From: Lepidonotus clava
Taxonomy: Eukaryota > Annelida > Polychaeta > Phyllodocida > Polynoidae
Assembly: GCA_936440205.1 (NCBI GenBank)
Contig: OW387145.1
Location: 29,019,075-29,083,074 of the forward strand
DNA length: 64,000 nucleotides
Direction: 5' to 3'
Made by a program: the position numbers and the translations under genes. Below, in pieces: positions 1 through 10,711 of the stretch (position 1 is the stretch's first letter; each line of letters starts with the position of its first letter). Below the pieces are notes generated by a model, which was not told the DNA's origin, ran no database searches, and saw only the letters and a list, made by a program, of their open reading frames with translations.

Positions 1-1
1 T

Positions 2-271
2 TCTAGACCTTTCCAAAAGTTCCTCTCATGCCACAAGTATAATTCTTTTCATCCAGTAGACACATTAGCGGAGGTATTACACTTGTATGGGCCAAGTCTA
101 TTGATAGCCTGTTTGTCAGAGCTAGCCTATAATAGGAATCATCCTCTCTTGGGAGAATACAATGTTATTTCATCATTCTGCCAGGTGGCAAACTGTAACG
201 CTAGGACAGCTCTACCTGTCTTGTGTAAAATTGTAAAACAGATTTATTTGGAATTTGATGATAAAAAGTAA
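2..271 (+). CDS. Possible 3' terminal coding exon, cut by the window edge
   Basis: The frame beginning at base 2 stays open from the window edge to a TAA at 269-271, about 89 codons, with no required internal start. The first bases, TTCTAG, could be the end of an acceptor, so an exon could begin at base 7. The peptide is rich in Leu, Ala, Cys and Tyr and ends with the acidic-basic tail LEFDDKK. Its alternating hydrophobic pattern suggests helices, as in repeat-type helical proteins, but I do not recognise the family. No AATAAA polyadenylation signal is seen in the next several hundred bases, which weakens the terminal-exon reading. It could also be a chance frame, because 89 codons open to an edge is only moderately unlikely in AT-rich DNA. 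Confidence 0.3.
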   Translation, partial: SRPFQKFLSCHKYNSFHPVDTLAEVLHLYGPSLLIACLSELAYNRNHPLLGEYNVISSFCQVANCNARTALPVLCKIVKQIYLEFDDKK

Positions 272-1140
272 ACCTTTCATGTAGTAATTACAATGCTGCA
301 AGTCAGGCCAGTGCGCACAATATACGAAAAACTAATTATCTAACCTAGGTTTAAGTTCCTCTCGAGCTTCATGTAGGCTCCAACTGTGAGGAAGGCGACA
401 CCATTCCAATGACAGAAAGGTCAACCAAGAGCACTTTAAAGCTATTCACGAAGAAATAGCATACATACATAGAGAAGGACCATAATTAATGAAAGCCTTT
501 TCACAGGCTAATGTTATTTTCCATTTTAAACCTATTATAAATCTATTCTTGAGGTTATTATATAAAGTCACAAAACTGAATTCCGCAAATTCCGCGTCAA
601 ATTTAAACAAGAGTATTTCAAATTATTGTGAGGAATTAAAACGAGAGACAGAAAAGACGAGAACATAATGTCATAATTGACATAGGAAGCACATGTTTCT
701 GGAAGCCTTTTTCGAGTCATCGAAAACAAGGTCTGTGCAACAGAGGGTTTCTGGGAAGGGTCTCAGCTCCCTTTCCCGTCAAAAAGACACGTATAGAATG
801 ACCCATAGGGTAAAATCGTGTTTCTGCTCAAGCCTCAGCGCCCCAACCGTCCATCACATAGTTACCCAGCACCACAACTCACGACAGGCAACTGCAGGGC
901 ATCTTAAGTCTCCACTCTGACACTTTTTTTTCAGCAATATGGTGTAGAATTGATATTCCCTCGGTTGGAATTATTACACCATCGTGTATATTAATGTCTC
1001 ATTGTGGTATTTAAAAATTTCCTCATTGGATCAATAATGCAGCGGATAGCTTAGTCAACTGATCTCAATTGGGCATCTCAATTTCAAAAACGAGGCTGTT
1101 GTTTCTTTTGTTGAGCATATGATTGTTTAATATCTGTGAA
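272..1140. other. Unique AT-rich sequence, nothing recognised
   Basis: No open frame with protein character, repeat or RNA gene was found here. The short frame at 693-920 has no recognisable composition. Confidence 0.5.
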
Positions 1141-1146
1141 GGATCG

Positions 1147-1176
1147 CGCGTTCGTGCTTTCCATGCATGTTTGATC
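1147..1176 (+). repeat. 30-bp segment, copy 1 of 2
   Basis: This segment starts CGCGTTCGTGCTTTCC and matches 4111-4140 at 29 of 30 positions in direct orientation. The flanks do not match by eye. Such a long match about 3 kb apart is far beyond chance, so it is a relic of a duplicated or mobile segment, or a constrained site. Confidence 0.6.
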
Positions 1177-1379
1177 ACAGGCGTTATATTTCCTTGACTC
1201 AGCCCGAGCGCAGGTTCAGGGAAGCGAGGGCGTAATGATTATGCCTCTTGACATTTTAGTGTCTAAAACCAATTTTGCGACGGTAAGGCGAGGGCACAGA
1301 TTTTACAATACCTCTTTTTGAAAATCCTGGTACCTGTGTAAGAGGACTCTAAGTAAGTATAGATATCACAATCATTCTC

Positions 1380-1570
1380 TCCATAACGTATACCCAGGCC
1401 TGACGGATCTGGGCCACCTGCAGCCTTAGTAGGGCCGGCCGGAGATGCCCAGAAGCTTAGGTTTCCCCAGCGGTAGTTCAGCCCGGCCCCACGCACTGAT
1501 AACGTCCCCAAGGGACTGGAGGAGGCCGGGGGTCGGTGACCGGCTGATGGGGGTCGACAATACCACTCAG
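1380..1570. other. GC-rich island
   Basis: A stretch much richer in G+C than its flanks, with GGCCGGCC and several CpG dinucleotides. Open frames run on both strands, which is expected of GC-rich DNA and is not taken as coding. It may be a regulatory island, but no specific motif decides this. Confidence 0.35.
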
Positions 1571-2631
1571 TCCAACAGACCCCACATTTTAAATGCTATT
1601 CAGCGTTTTGCACCCTGTGGTCTACAGTCCACAGGCCGGTTGAAACTCAGGTGGTTTTGCATTTTTGGTATTTCTCCGAAAATATGACATAAATCACACA
1701 TCCTATATACCATTCAAAAGGGAATTATAAACTACTTTTAAAGATTTCATATTATAACCTATATAGGCTTAGTCCAATAGCGATTATCTTTATCTAGACG
1801 ACATTAATTTTGCTTATATAAATCTAAACATGTTGTACATAAAAGTATAAGAGTTATACATAATATCGATCTGGTCACAACCCTTCCAATTGAATAGGCC
1901 TACTGTTTAAATCTGCGACAGTAATTGACCAGGTTGTCATCCAGGTAGTATATTGTGCCCAGTTCCTTCCCTCGACAGGTGTACAGTTTTTAACGGCACT
2001 GTCACTGTTATGAATTAGGCACACTGTTGTTGTCCAACACGCAGGGAGATCACCCCAAGTTTGATGCTTTATGTTTCTGCACTCTTCATGCTTCATACAT
2101 AAAATATGCTGTACAAACCACCAGATATCATTGCATGGGACCACACCTTCGAAGAGACAACAATGGACAAATATCGATGAATTTTTAAGTATTCTGTACT
2201 GTGCAAAATATGCACGGCATCTCTTGGAAGATTTCAGGTATCACACCTAATGGTCATAAATAAAGCACTCACGTGTCTGGACACAAATTAAGATTATGAG
2301 AATAAATAAACTACTACAAATACGTTAACGATAATCTGTGAATAGTTGGAACGAGAATACCCTTCCTCGCATATATGAAGTGTCAGTCGGGTATAAAACG
2401 TGCCCTCGCGGACAATTCTGTGGTGGTCATGATTAGGCCTACTCCCTTGTTCCTTTTGAAAACGACCAATACTTATTATGGTGATGTTTTAAAAAAGATT
2501 AAATCTAAAAAAAGATTATAAGAATGTTACAGAAACCCTTGTTTTTTTGTGTTTTTTTAATAACTTTAGTAGTATGTATTCAGTTTCATAAAGGTGCATG
2601 CAATGATTGCGAAAGGAACACGTCTTACTAA

Positions 2632-3994
2632 TATATTGACCTGATTTACTTATTCAAAATTGACTCTAAATTGACTCTGAATTATCTTGCGGATAGGAGA
2701 AATGCACACCTGCTTAACTTAATGTACAAAAGGTCAAGAGATGTGAAATATACAGATTTAAGAAATTTACCTTTAAGAAGATTGGATGGACCTAGTATTA
2801 TTGTCCCAGATTACACCAAAACTAAAACACAATTGAATATTGACTATAGAGGAGCAGTGGCCTGGAATAGTCTACCAGTTGAGTTAAGGATAGAGAGTGG
2901 TGATTAACGGGCATTTCAGTAAAATTGCAACAGTTTTGCCAATATTGCTAACTGATTGATGTATAATACATCAAATGAAAGGGTAGATTTTTCTCTATCT
3001 AATGGCATAGATAGATATTTAATGAAATGGGAATTAGAAAAATAATATATGAAAAAATGATTTTTTCACTTTTATTTTTTGAATGTCTATATCTTCATCA
3101 ACGTTTTCTCTTGAATTCTGAGACTTTACGGGTAATGCAAAAACATTACTGTGGAGGGAACTGTGTCTCAGATTTTTGTTTTAGGTCCTACTTGTCATTT
3201 TATTGGAAAAAACAGGTAATTTTTCAATAATTTTTCACATTTATTTTCAATATCTTCTTAAAATTTAACTAGGACCTACATACAAAATTTGAGACACAGT
3301 TCCCTGTATAAGAATGTTTTGAATATATATCCAAAGTGTCCAATTAGTTCCTTCAATATTAAGGCAGATATCGACCTTCAAAAAATATAAGTTAAAAATC
3401 AAATTTCCATTTTTATCATTCATTTACTCAGTCAATTTTCATTGAACAATCTTATTTCATATAACTTTATGTAGAGGACATATTCAAGTGTAGATATGAG
3501 AAATATCAAGCAGATATTTCAAAAATTGAATCATTGATAAATAAAAGATGCAACTACTGCGAAAAACGCCAAAATCACCACTCTCTATCCTTAAGATCTA
3601 TTCAGACCTATAAACAGTTTAAACAAAAACAAAAAGGATTGATGAAAACCATGTTAAATAATGCTGTAGAAGGGCCCATCCCATATTAAGTCTAGCACTT
3701 GATGTGGGACATATAAGCTCCTCCCTCAAATCAATCATTGATTGGTATTGCAATAGTGAGTAATAACAAATAACTATAAGTTTACTGCTGATGTAGATTA
3801 TTGTGAGTTAAGGGGATCAGACATTGGATCTGATGTATTTTGTTTTCTTTTTTCTGTTACATAATGTTATTTCTTTATGTTTGTATAAATGTGGACTCAA
3901 GCTATAATCACACGGCTGAATGTTGACGAAAACCGTACTTGTACGAAATATGTTCAGGATAAATAAAATGAATCTAAAAAAAAAAAAAAAAAAA
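2632..3994 (+). mobile_element. LINE (non-LTR retrotransposon) 3' end, split by a nested MITE
   Basis: This is the C-terminal end of a LINE reverse-transcriptase protein plus 3' UTR and poly(A) tail. From 2632 the frame reads through RRNAHLLNLMYKRSRD (about 2698-2745), a basic LRRLDGPS block, and YRGAVAWNSLP (2848-2880), a pattern I know from the end of non-LTR retrotransposon ORF2 proteins. A 703-bp element sits at 2888-3590. Reading straight across it from 2887 to 3595 keeps the same frame and continues into a Lys/Gln-rich tail that stops at about 3687. The UTR follows and ends in 19 A residues at 3976-3994. The copy is 5'-truncated and therefore dead. A weak similarity between about 2585-2603 and 4003-4020 may be an old target-site duplication. 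The exact LINE clade is not assigned. Confidence 0.8.
2888..3590. mobile_element. 703-bp foldback MITE with TTAA target duplication (Kolobok/piggyBac-type site)
   Basis: The left end GGATAGAGAGTGGTGATT (2888-2905) and right end at 3573-3590 are exact reverse complements over 18 bp. TTAA flanks both sides (2884-2887 and 3591-3594). Inside, AGGGAACTGTGTCTCA (3155-3170) is exactly inverted at 3290-3305, and weaker pairing runs outward on both sides, so the whole element is a diverged long hairpin. There is no transposase, so it moved non-autonomously. TTAA duplications are known for piggyBac and Kolobok elements. The GG-initial end fits Kolobok better than the CCC ends usual for piggyBac, but this is an inference. 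The 67-codon frame at 3027-3230 is a by-product. Confidence 0.85.
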
Positions 3995-4110
3995 TCAACC
4001 TTTTCATGAAGGCATTCAACTTTAAATACATTTTCTTTTTTTTTATCATTCTGTCTTTCAAGGTTGATGAATGCAGCTGGATAGCCAGAAAATGTTAGTT
4101 ATTTTGCGCA

Positions 4111-4140
4111 CGCGTTCGTGCTTTCCTTGCATGTTTGATC
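4111..4140 (+). repeat. 30-bp segment, copy 2 of 2
   Basis: Matches 1147-1176 at 29 of 30 positions in direct orientation. The single difference is T for A after CTTTCC. Confidence 0.6.
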
Positions 4141-4339
4141 TAAACATGATATCTCTTCTGGAAAGCTTAAAGCTTAACGATAACTGAAGAACGATGAATG
4201 CAAAGTTTTTACCAGGCCATATATCGGCACGGGGTTATACGTGCGGGCATGGGAGCAGGTAATAGACTTGGACTAGAAACTATACTATAGTTCTAAGTAA
4301 ACCTACCCTTATCATATCTTATCTTAGACCGATATGAAT

Positions 4340-4341
<2 letters not shown>

Positions 4342-4379
<38 letters not shown>
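4342..4379. repeat. (AT)n microsatellite
   Basis: About 19 uninterrupted AT units. Confidence 0.95.
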
Positions 4380-4383
<4 letters not shown>

Positions 4384-5299
4384 CGTCCATGAAGAATGCA
4401 CACTTTATTGCTCTCAATCAACTACAGAGTGGGTACGTCTAGCCAAGTTCCGGCCATTTTAGAAATATGACATGGCTGTGAATAGCAAGATGGCTGTGGG
4501 GGTTCTATTATGGGAAACATGATTTCCTGCTTACCATCAGGCCAACTGGAACACAATGTATTGCCTCCCAGAAGTCATCGTGCCTACACTATAGTAATCA
4601 TGACACGCAGCCACTGACTACAGGTATATTTGTCAGACTAAGGTCAGCGCTCCTGTATAAAAAATAACACTGAATCGTTATGCTTTGTTCATATAGCAGT
4701 CTGCCTGACTTAATGTTCTTTTCCGTCTCGGTGGTAGTTGAATTACCATAAATGTTGTAATTTGTTACATCGGTCCGTCTAGGATGAATAATAGAGCAGA
4801 GTCTGATTTAGTACCGCCATTCAGAATAGAATGATGGACGTTAGATTATGAGATCTGTAAGGTTCTCGTGGCATGGGATCCACTTGGCCGTCAAACATCG
4901 TACAGAATGATACCAATGCATATTGTGTTTCCTTGAATTTCATGAACTAAAATTAGGCTACAGTTCTATCTCAAATAGCTCAAAGACTGTCCCCAGTGGA
5001 CAACTTTTGTGCTCTTCGGTTTTCGCGCACCAACCATTTATGCTCTTTCTGAGCCTCAAAATGTCTGTGCTTTTGCCGGTTCGTTCTATCTGCCACACCA
5101 AATAGTATTTTTGTATTTGTTTTTCTTTTTTCGCGTCAATGACAATGTTTGGAATGCGTGAAATCTTCTCTAAATCCACTGGAAAACCATGAAAAACAAC
5201 TTCCGATCCCATTTCATTTGACCCGCTATGAAGTGAGAAGTGAATTAATCATAGACGCAACTGGGTAGGTATAAGCTGCAGTTTGCAAATCGTGGTGAA
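4380..5299. other. Unique sequence, nothing recognised
   Basis: No repeat, RNA gene or convincing exon seen. The overlapping short frames at 4923-5212 on both strands look like chance. Confidence 0.45.
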
Positions 5300-5642
5300 T
5301 AAAGCCCCATTCGCCCTGGCCGATACTTCTGTCACTTGGAGGAACGAAAAATTTATCGCATGGAGTAGACGATGGTCTCAGGGCCGATAAAATTACCGCT
5401 GGCAAGCGAAATTGAAGAAATAGCATTCGCCCTGGGAAGAGGGACACCTAACGATTGCAACCGATAATTTTTTCAAGTAATTATCCCCTGCAATCGGCTG
5501 GAAACCAACCGATTTGATCCAACATGTTGGATCTGATCGGTTCCAGACCTGTCGTTTTAAGTATCGTTTGTACCAAAATTGCAAACGATAAATGTCACAA
5601 GAGATCGGCTGTACCGAATCTGCCAGGGCAAATGGGCCTTTA
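5300..5642. mobile_element. 343-bp foldback MITE, probable TA target site
   Basis: The left end TAAAGCCCCATTCGCCCTGG (from 5300) and the reverse complement of the right end (to 5642) agree at about 19 of 21 positions. A further copy of the CATTCGCCCTGG block lies at about 5425. Near the middle, 5507-5542 is a 36-bp near-perfect palindrome around AACATGTT, with 16 of 18 arm positions paired. TA at each tip suggests a Tc1/mariner-type target, which is an inference. The short minus-strand frames here derive from the element. Confidence 0.6.
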
Positions 5643-6876
5643 CCCAGATTTAATGCAATGTGTCGGCTTTCTTTGCACTTCCACTGAGTTGAATTGTTGG
5701 TCGACTAAGGTAGCTGCCGGCCACATGGGTATATTTACAACTAATGAGATAAGATTACTTCATTAGTATTAATCTCTTAATGATACGCACGACAGATATA
5801 TAGCATCAAATGTGCCACATAACACTAGTCTTTTGTTGCATGCTTTATGATTTTCATGTCATATAGGAAGTCATTCATTTGGAATAGTTTACATCTAATA
5901 TCATTTCGTCTGATCACAAGCCTACTTCCATAGCCATTATATTCGACAACATCTTAAAGGAACATTGCCAATTCAAAACATGGCGGACGTGGTAGCAGAT
6001 GACTTTTAGCCACCTTGGACTTTCAAAGATTAACCTTCAGGAAACAAAGATGACCGTCTAGAAATGAGAGTACCTCTTAGCGCCATGGTGCGCCGGGGGT
6101 GAATTCGATACTTCCTGACGAGAAAAGCCTGAGGAATTGCCGCTCAAAGACGCCATGTCTACAAATAGCTACCAAAGAGGTTCTACGGAATCAGAAATGA
6201 GGGCTCAACCAAGCTGACGCCCAAGAGATGTTTGTCAAGCTTTGCCGCCCTGTCAGATCCTTATGGCGTCCCCATTCAAGCCAGGCAGACAGCAGCAACC
6301 TAATTATATCTGGCCAAATCAAGCACATACGTCTCACGGAGATGGCCATTGCTGTCATCCTACTACTTCAGGTAATTGATTATACAGAATAAAATAGTCC
6401 CTTGTAGATGTTGTCGTACTTTACTGCTGCAGACCAGGGAGTCATAAACCCAAACATTATTCATGGAATCGCTCTGTACATTGTACCTCCAGGGAGAATT
6501 AAAGTTAAAAACGATTCTCTTGTGCCACAGTCTCAAGAAATCTAAAATATAACCAGCCATTTCTTAGTCATACGAATGTCTTAAAGAACACAAAGGGGTG
6601 ACAAATGCTCCATCTAAATGTAAATACACCATTCCTTTCTTAGCTGTGCCAGAACTGATATCGAACTAGCCTCTCAACCACCACTGCTGAAATACTTTTT
6701 TCGATCCCTAACGCCCCATGTGCAGATCCAGAAGGGACAAGGTGGCCGTAGTTGTAGGTAATAAAGGCATTATTTACTGCACCTGCAAACTAAGGAAGCA
6801 ATTTGATCTGGTTGTATAACACTAGAATACCATTTATTTTGCTGCAACAGTCAAGGGTAGCGTGTTTATATTCACC
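5643..6876. other. Unique sequence, nothing recognised
   Basis: A motif AAAGGAACATTGCC near 5957 resembles a MITE tip but no partner end is visible. No exon or RNA gene supported. Confidence 0.4.
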
Positions 6877-7152
6877 AATGCAATAACCCCATCCCACATT
6901 GGGTATATCCCAGGGTTGGACAAGGGTCATACAGAATGTCTGTATAAGCCATCCTTCTCTCCTAGAGTTTGGGTTACTGAAATAACTAAGAATTATATTT
7001 TCCTATATCCCTTAGTAATGATAAAACAATTATGATTTATCAAATTTCACCAAATGACAGATTTGTAGGTTTGCCAGCCAATCAAAATTTTATATTTCAG
7101 ACAAAATAGGGTAGGACATTATGGGTTGGGCTGACAAGCTTTAACATTGGTT
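6877..7152 (+). repeat. Dispersed repeat A, copy 1
   Basis: About 275 bp matching the reverse complement of 22,411-22,684 over its whole length, at roughly 80% identity by eye. Shared blocks include GGGTATATCCCAGG and TTTGCAGG/TTTGTAGG followed by CCAGCCAATCA. Both copies appear to stop at the same points, so this is a discrete element, not a segmental duplication. No clear terminal inverted repeat, A/B box or tail, so the class is unknown. Confidence 0.7.
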
Positions 7153-7296
7153 TCACAATACAATTAACCTAAATATACAGAAGTATGAATGATTTACGTC
7201 ATCCCCGGCCATCCGGCCACACACTTATACTTGAGCAGTACGAGGTATCACATACAAAGTAAATGATATGATGATATGGCATTTGATGAAATGTGC

Positions 7297-7452
7297 TCAT
7301 ATGGGGAGGGGTGGTTAGCATGTTGGACTTCTGTGCAGCAGGCCTGGGTGTGCATTCCCGAGTACTTGATAAGAAGCATAACTGTGAGTTGGTCTTGAAC
7401 TAGCATAAGAATTGCTGAGTGTACCTTAAACTCCAACAATTCATCATCATAA
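7297..7452 (+). mobile_element. tRNA-derived SINE
   Basis: Internal RNA polymerase III promoter boxes are visible: an A box TGGTTAGCATGTTGG at 7312-7326 and a degenerate B box GGTGTGCATTCC at 7348-7359, at the spacing usual for tRNA-like heads. A body of about 80 bp follows and ends in an (ATC)n-like tail near 7440-7450. The head resembles the minus-strand head at 49,800-49,880. The copy is diverged, and the B box has lost the usual TTCGA. Confidence 0.5.
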
Positions 7453-7519
7453 AGTGTGCGTCCTCTTTGTATATAGTTCGAGACCTTATTGTCCTACGCA
7501 CTAAAGCTTTGAGAGATCT

Positions 7520-9093
7520 ATCCCAAGAAAAGAGTATGAGTATTCTATCTCTCTAAGTATTTTAATAGTATACCGACCACACATTGTATGGTACAGACTG
7601 CCTCCGATCCACTGTCCCATGTAATGAGTATGACAATTTAGTTTCTATTGGCACTTACTGACAATGCGTTGTGTGGTATAGACGTACTGACAATGTGCTG
7701 TGTGGTACAAGCTGACTCTCCCATGTAATGAATAGGAGTATTTTGTCTGTACAAGTACTTTAAAGGCATATTGTCCATGTGTTGTGTGGGTCAGCTGCAG
7801 GCTGACTCCACTGTCTAGCGTAATGAGTAAGAGTATCTCGTCTCTATAAAACACTTAAATAGGCATACTGACCACACATTGTGTGGTAGAGACTGACTCC
7901 ACTGTCCCATGTAATAAGTGTGAGTATTTTGTCTTTAAAAGTACTTTAATAGGCATTCTGACCACACATGTACATTGTGTGATACAGACTGACTCACTGT
8001 CCCATGTAATGAGCGTGAGTATGTTGTCTCTATAAACAATTTAATAGGCATACTGACCACACATTGTGTGATACAGACTGACTCACTGTCCCATGTAATG
8101 GGCGTGAGTATGTTGTCTCTATAAACAATTTAATAGGCATACTGACCACACACTGTGAGGTACAGACTGACTCACTGTCCCATGTAATGAGTGTGAGTAT
8201 GACTGTTGTCTATATAAACACTTTAATAGGCATACTGACAACACACTGTGTGATACAGACTGACTCCACATCCCATATAATGAGTGTCAGTATTTTGTCT
8301 CCATAAACACATTAATAGGCATACTGCCCACACATTGTGTGGGGCAGGATGACTCCACTCTCCCATGTAATGATTGTGAGTAATTTGTCTCTATAAACAC
8401 TTTAATAGACATACTGACCACACATTGTGTGATACAGACTGACTCCACTCTCCCATGTAATGAGTGTCAGTATTTTGTCTCTATAAACACTTTAATAGGC
8501 ATACCAACAACACATTGTTTGGTACAGACTGACACCTGTTGTCTCTATAAACACTTTAATAGGCATACTGTCCACATCTTTTGTGGGGCAGGATGACTCA
8601 AATTTCCCATGAAATGAGTAGGTGTATTTTGTCTCTATAAGTGTTTTAATAGGCATACTGACCACACATTGTGTGATACAAGCTGACTCCACTCTCCCAT
8701 GTAATGAGAGTATTTTGTCTCTATAAGCACTTAAATAGACATTCTGACCACACATTGTGTGGTACATACTGACTCCACTCTCCAATGTAATGAGTGTGAG
8801 TATTTTGTCTCTATAAACACACTAATAGGCATACTGACCACACATGCACATTGTGTGATACAGGTTGATTCCACTCTCCCATGTAATGATTGTGAGTATT
8901 CTGTCTCTCTAAACACTTTAATAGACATACTGACCACACATTGTGTGGTACAGGCTGACTCCACTGTCCCATGTAATGAGTATGAGTATTTAGCCTCTAT
9001 AAGTTAATACTTATAGTATAAGTACTTTAATAGGCATACAGACCACACACTGTGTGGGACAGACTGAATCCACTCTCCCATGTAATGAGTATC
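7520..9093. repeat. Tandem array of about 17 units, about 86-100 bp each
   Basis: A minisatellite-like array. Each unit carries a hairpin-forming core CCACACATTGTGTGG, then a GACTGACTCCAC block, CCCATGTAATGAG, TTTTGTCTCTATAAACAC and TTTAATAGGCATACTGA. Units differ by point changes, small indels and a few partial units (for example near 8521-8560). The average period is close to a multiple of three and gives long frames on both strands, including minus-strand frames at 8492-8964 that read as a repeated peptide of about 29 residues. I take these as a side effect, not a gene. Confidence 0.9.
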
Positions 9094-9284
9094 AGGTTAG
9101 CCTGGGCAGGCCGGGGCGTCAGGTCACCTCGACTGCATCCGGATCTGTTGACATATTAATCCGGACAGCCCTACTGCCTAACCACAATCTCTGTATCAGA
9201 AAACAATACGTAGGCTTAGAGAGGGACCTGGTGGCAGATCGAGGAAGTCTGGCAATGGCTCTTGAAATTGAATAGGTATTATAT

Positions 9285-9365
9285 CAGGGGCGGCTAACGA
9301 ATTTCCGAAAGGCAGGGGTCTGTGGTTAAGCATATAGGCTCAATACTAATATGTTGCACATTTGT
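9285..9365 (+). mobile_element. 5' fragment of the CAGGGGCG MITE family
   Basis: Starts CAGGGGCGGCTAACGAATTT and aligns with the first ~80 bp of the element at 15,984 (shared CGAAAGG, CAGGGG, GGTTAAG and CATTTGT blocks). No matching right end is seen downstream, so it is a truncated copy. Confidence 0.5.
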
Positions 9366-10105
9366 GTGCACCATACGGCACCTTCCGTCTTTTTTTGTGG
9401 TAGTTTAAGGGATCCGTCAAAATAAAAAAACGTATGTACACGTTGGTTTCTGTGCGTGTTATATAATAAGTTTAAATTTGATTTACACTTCACACGTAAA
9501 CCCATGAAAGGCATAATAGTAGTAAGGGTGTACCCCTATTGTCTTTCCTTGTGAATGTGTTCTGTTTTAGTCAGACCCTGTCACGTTTTGAATTATGTGC
9601 CTAATTAACAATTGTTTTTCTTGACTCGCACTTTGGGGGTTAAAAAGACAGAGGATATCCTCAGATTAGCTATACTAAATAAATTGTGTAATATCTAACC
9701 AGATTCCCAAAATAAATGCATTGCACAGAATCAACAATGAAACATCTTAGTTTGAGTCGTGTGATAAAAGCAATTGCAATTGTCCATAAGCGGTCCTGAC
9801 ATTTAGAACGAAATGTGTTTCTATAAAACAATGGAAAACTGTCAACCATGGCCAGCCATGTATTGCAAAAACACTGGTAAATTATTCTGAACGTGAGATT
9901 CAAGTTTAAAAGTTCAGGGACATCTATTTACTGCTTGTTGACTATGCTAACTTGCCGTGGACTGACATGGCCGCCAGACTTAGTAAGTGTCCAAGGGGAG
10001 ATGGTTCAAAGAATTAGCCACCGAAATAGCAACGGCTATGTGTTTTTTATTTGACTGACCTGCCCTGTGATTGTAGCGCCTATCAACAGGATAACTGTGT
10101 CTCAC
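9366..10105. other. Unique AT-rich sequence, nothing recognised
   Basis: No convincing exon, repeat or RNA gene. The minus-strand frames here lack any familiar composition. Confidence 0.45.
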
Positions 10106-10711
10106 CACACAGAAAGGATGCTCCAGGAGGGAATTAAGCTTTACAGAGGATGTTTTAAGCTTTCAAATGATAACAAGCACATCAAAATAAGATAATTTTA
10201 AAGGAAGTTACAGGCTGTTGAACACAGGAATGTCAGTCTTCCTGAAAATGAAAAAAACTCCGGATATTGAATATTTATCCGAATAATTAGTAATTAAATA
10301 GAATTTCCCCAGAAATTAACAAAACACCTTAAAAAGCTATTATCTGTATAATTTTTTTTATCTAAAAAAGATATTCTATTATAGTTTGGACTGATAATTA
10401 TGATGAAGTAATATTTTTTCAAATGGGTTACAATTTTTGACAAAATCCACAAAATGTTGTTGTTTCCATGGTAACCAAACATCTAATGTTAGGTAATATA
10501 TTATGAAGAAATGAATATACCATTAACATTCTAAATAGAATGTTTTTCAAAGTATATGGAATGTTTAGAGTGAGATAACTGAATTCTACACAAAAAGTTG
10601 GTTTAAGACATTTTCATCCTTATTTTTCACAAATCTACCCATATCTCCCTTAATATTGGCCATAGAGCATAAGATATAGCCCCCCCCCCCCCGGAGCATC
10701 CTTTCTGTGTG
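10106..10711. mobile_element. 606-bp non-autonomous DNA transposon
   Basis: CACACAGAAAGGATGCTCC (10,106-10,124) is repeated exactly inverted at 10,693-10,711, a perfect 19-bp terminal inverted repeat. The interior is AT-rich with a run of 14 C just inside the right end, and has no coding frame. Flanks share TCAC at similar offsets, but no clean target-site duplication can be fixed, so the superfamily is not assigned. Confidence 0.7.
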
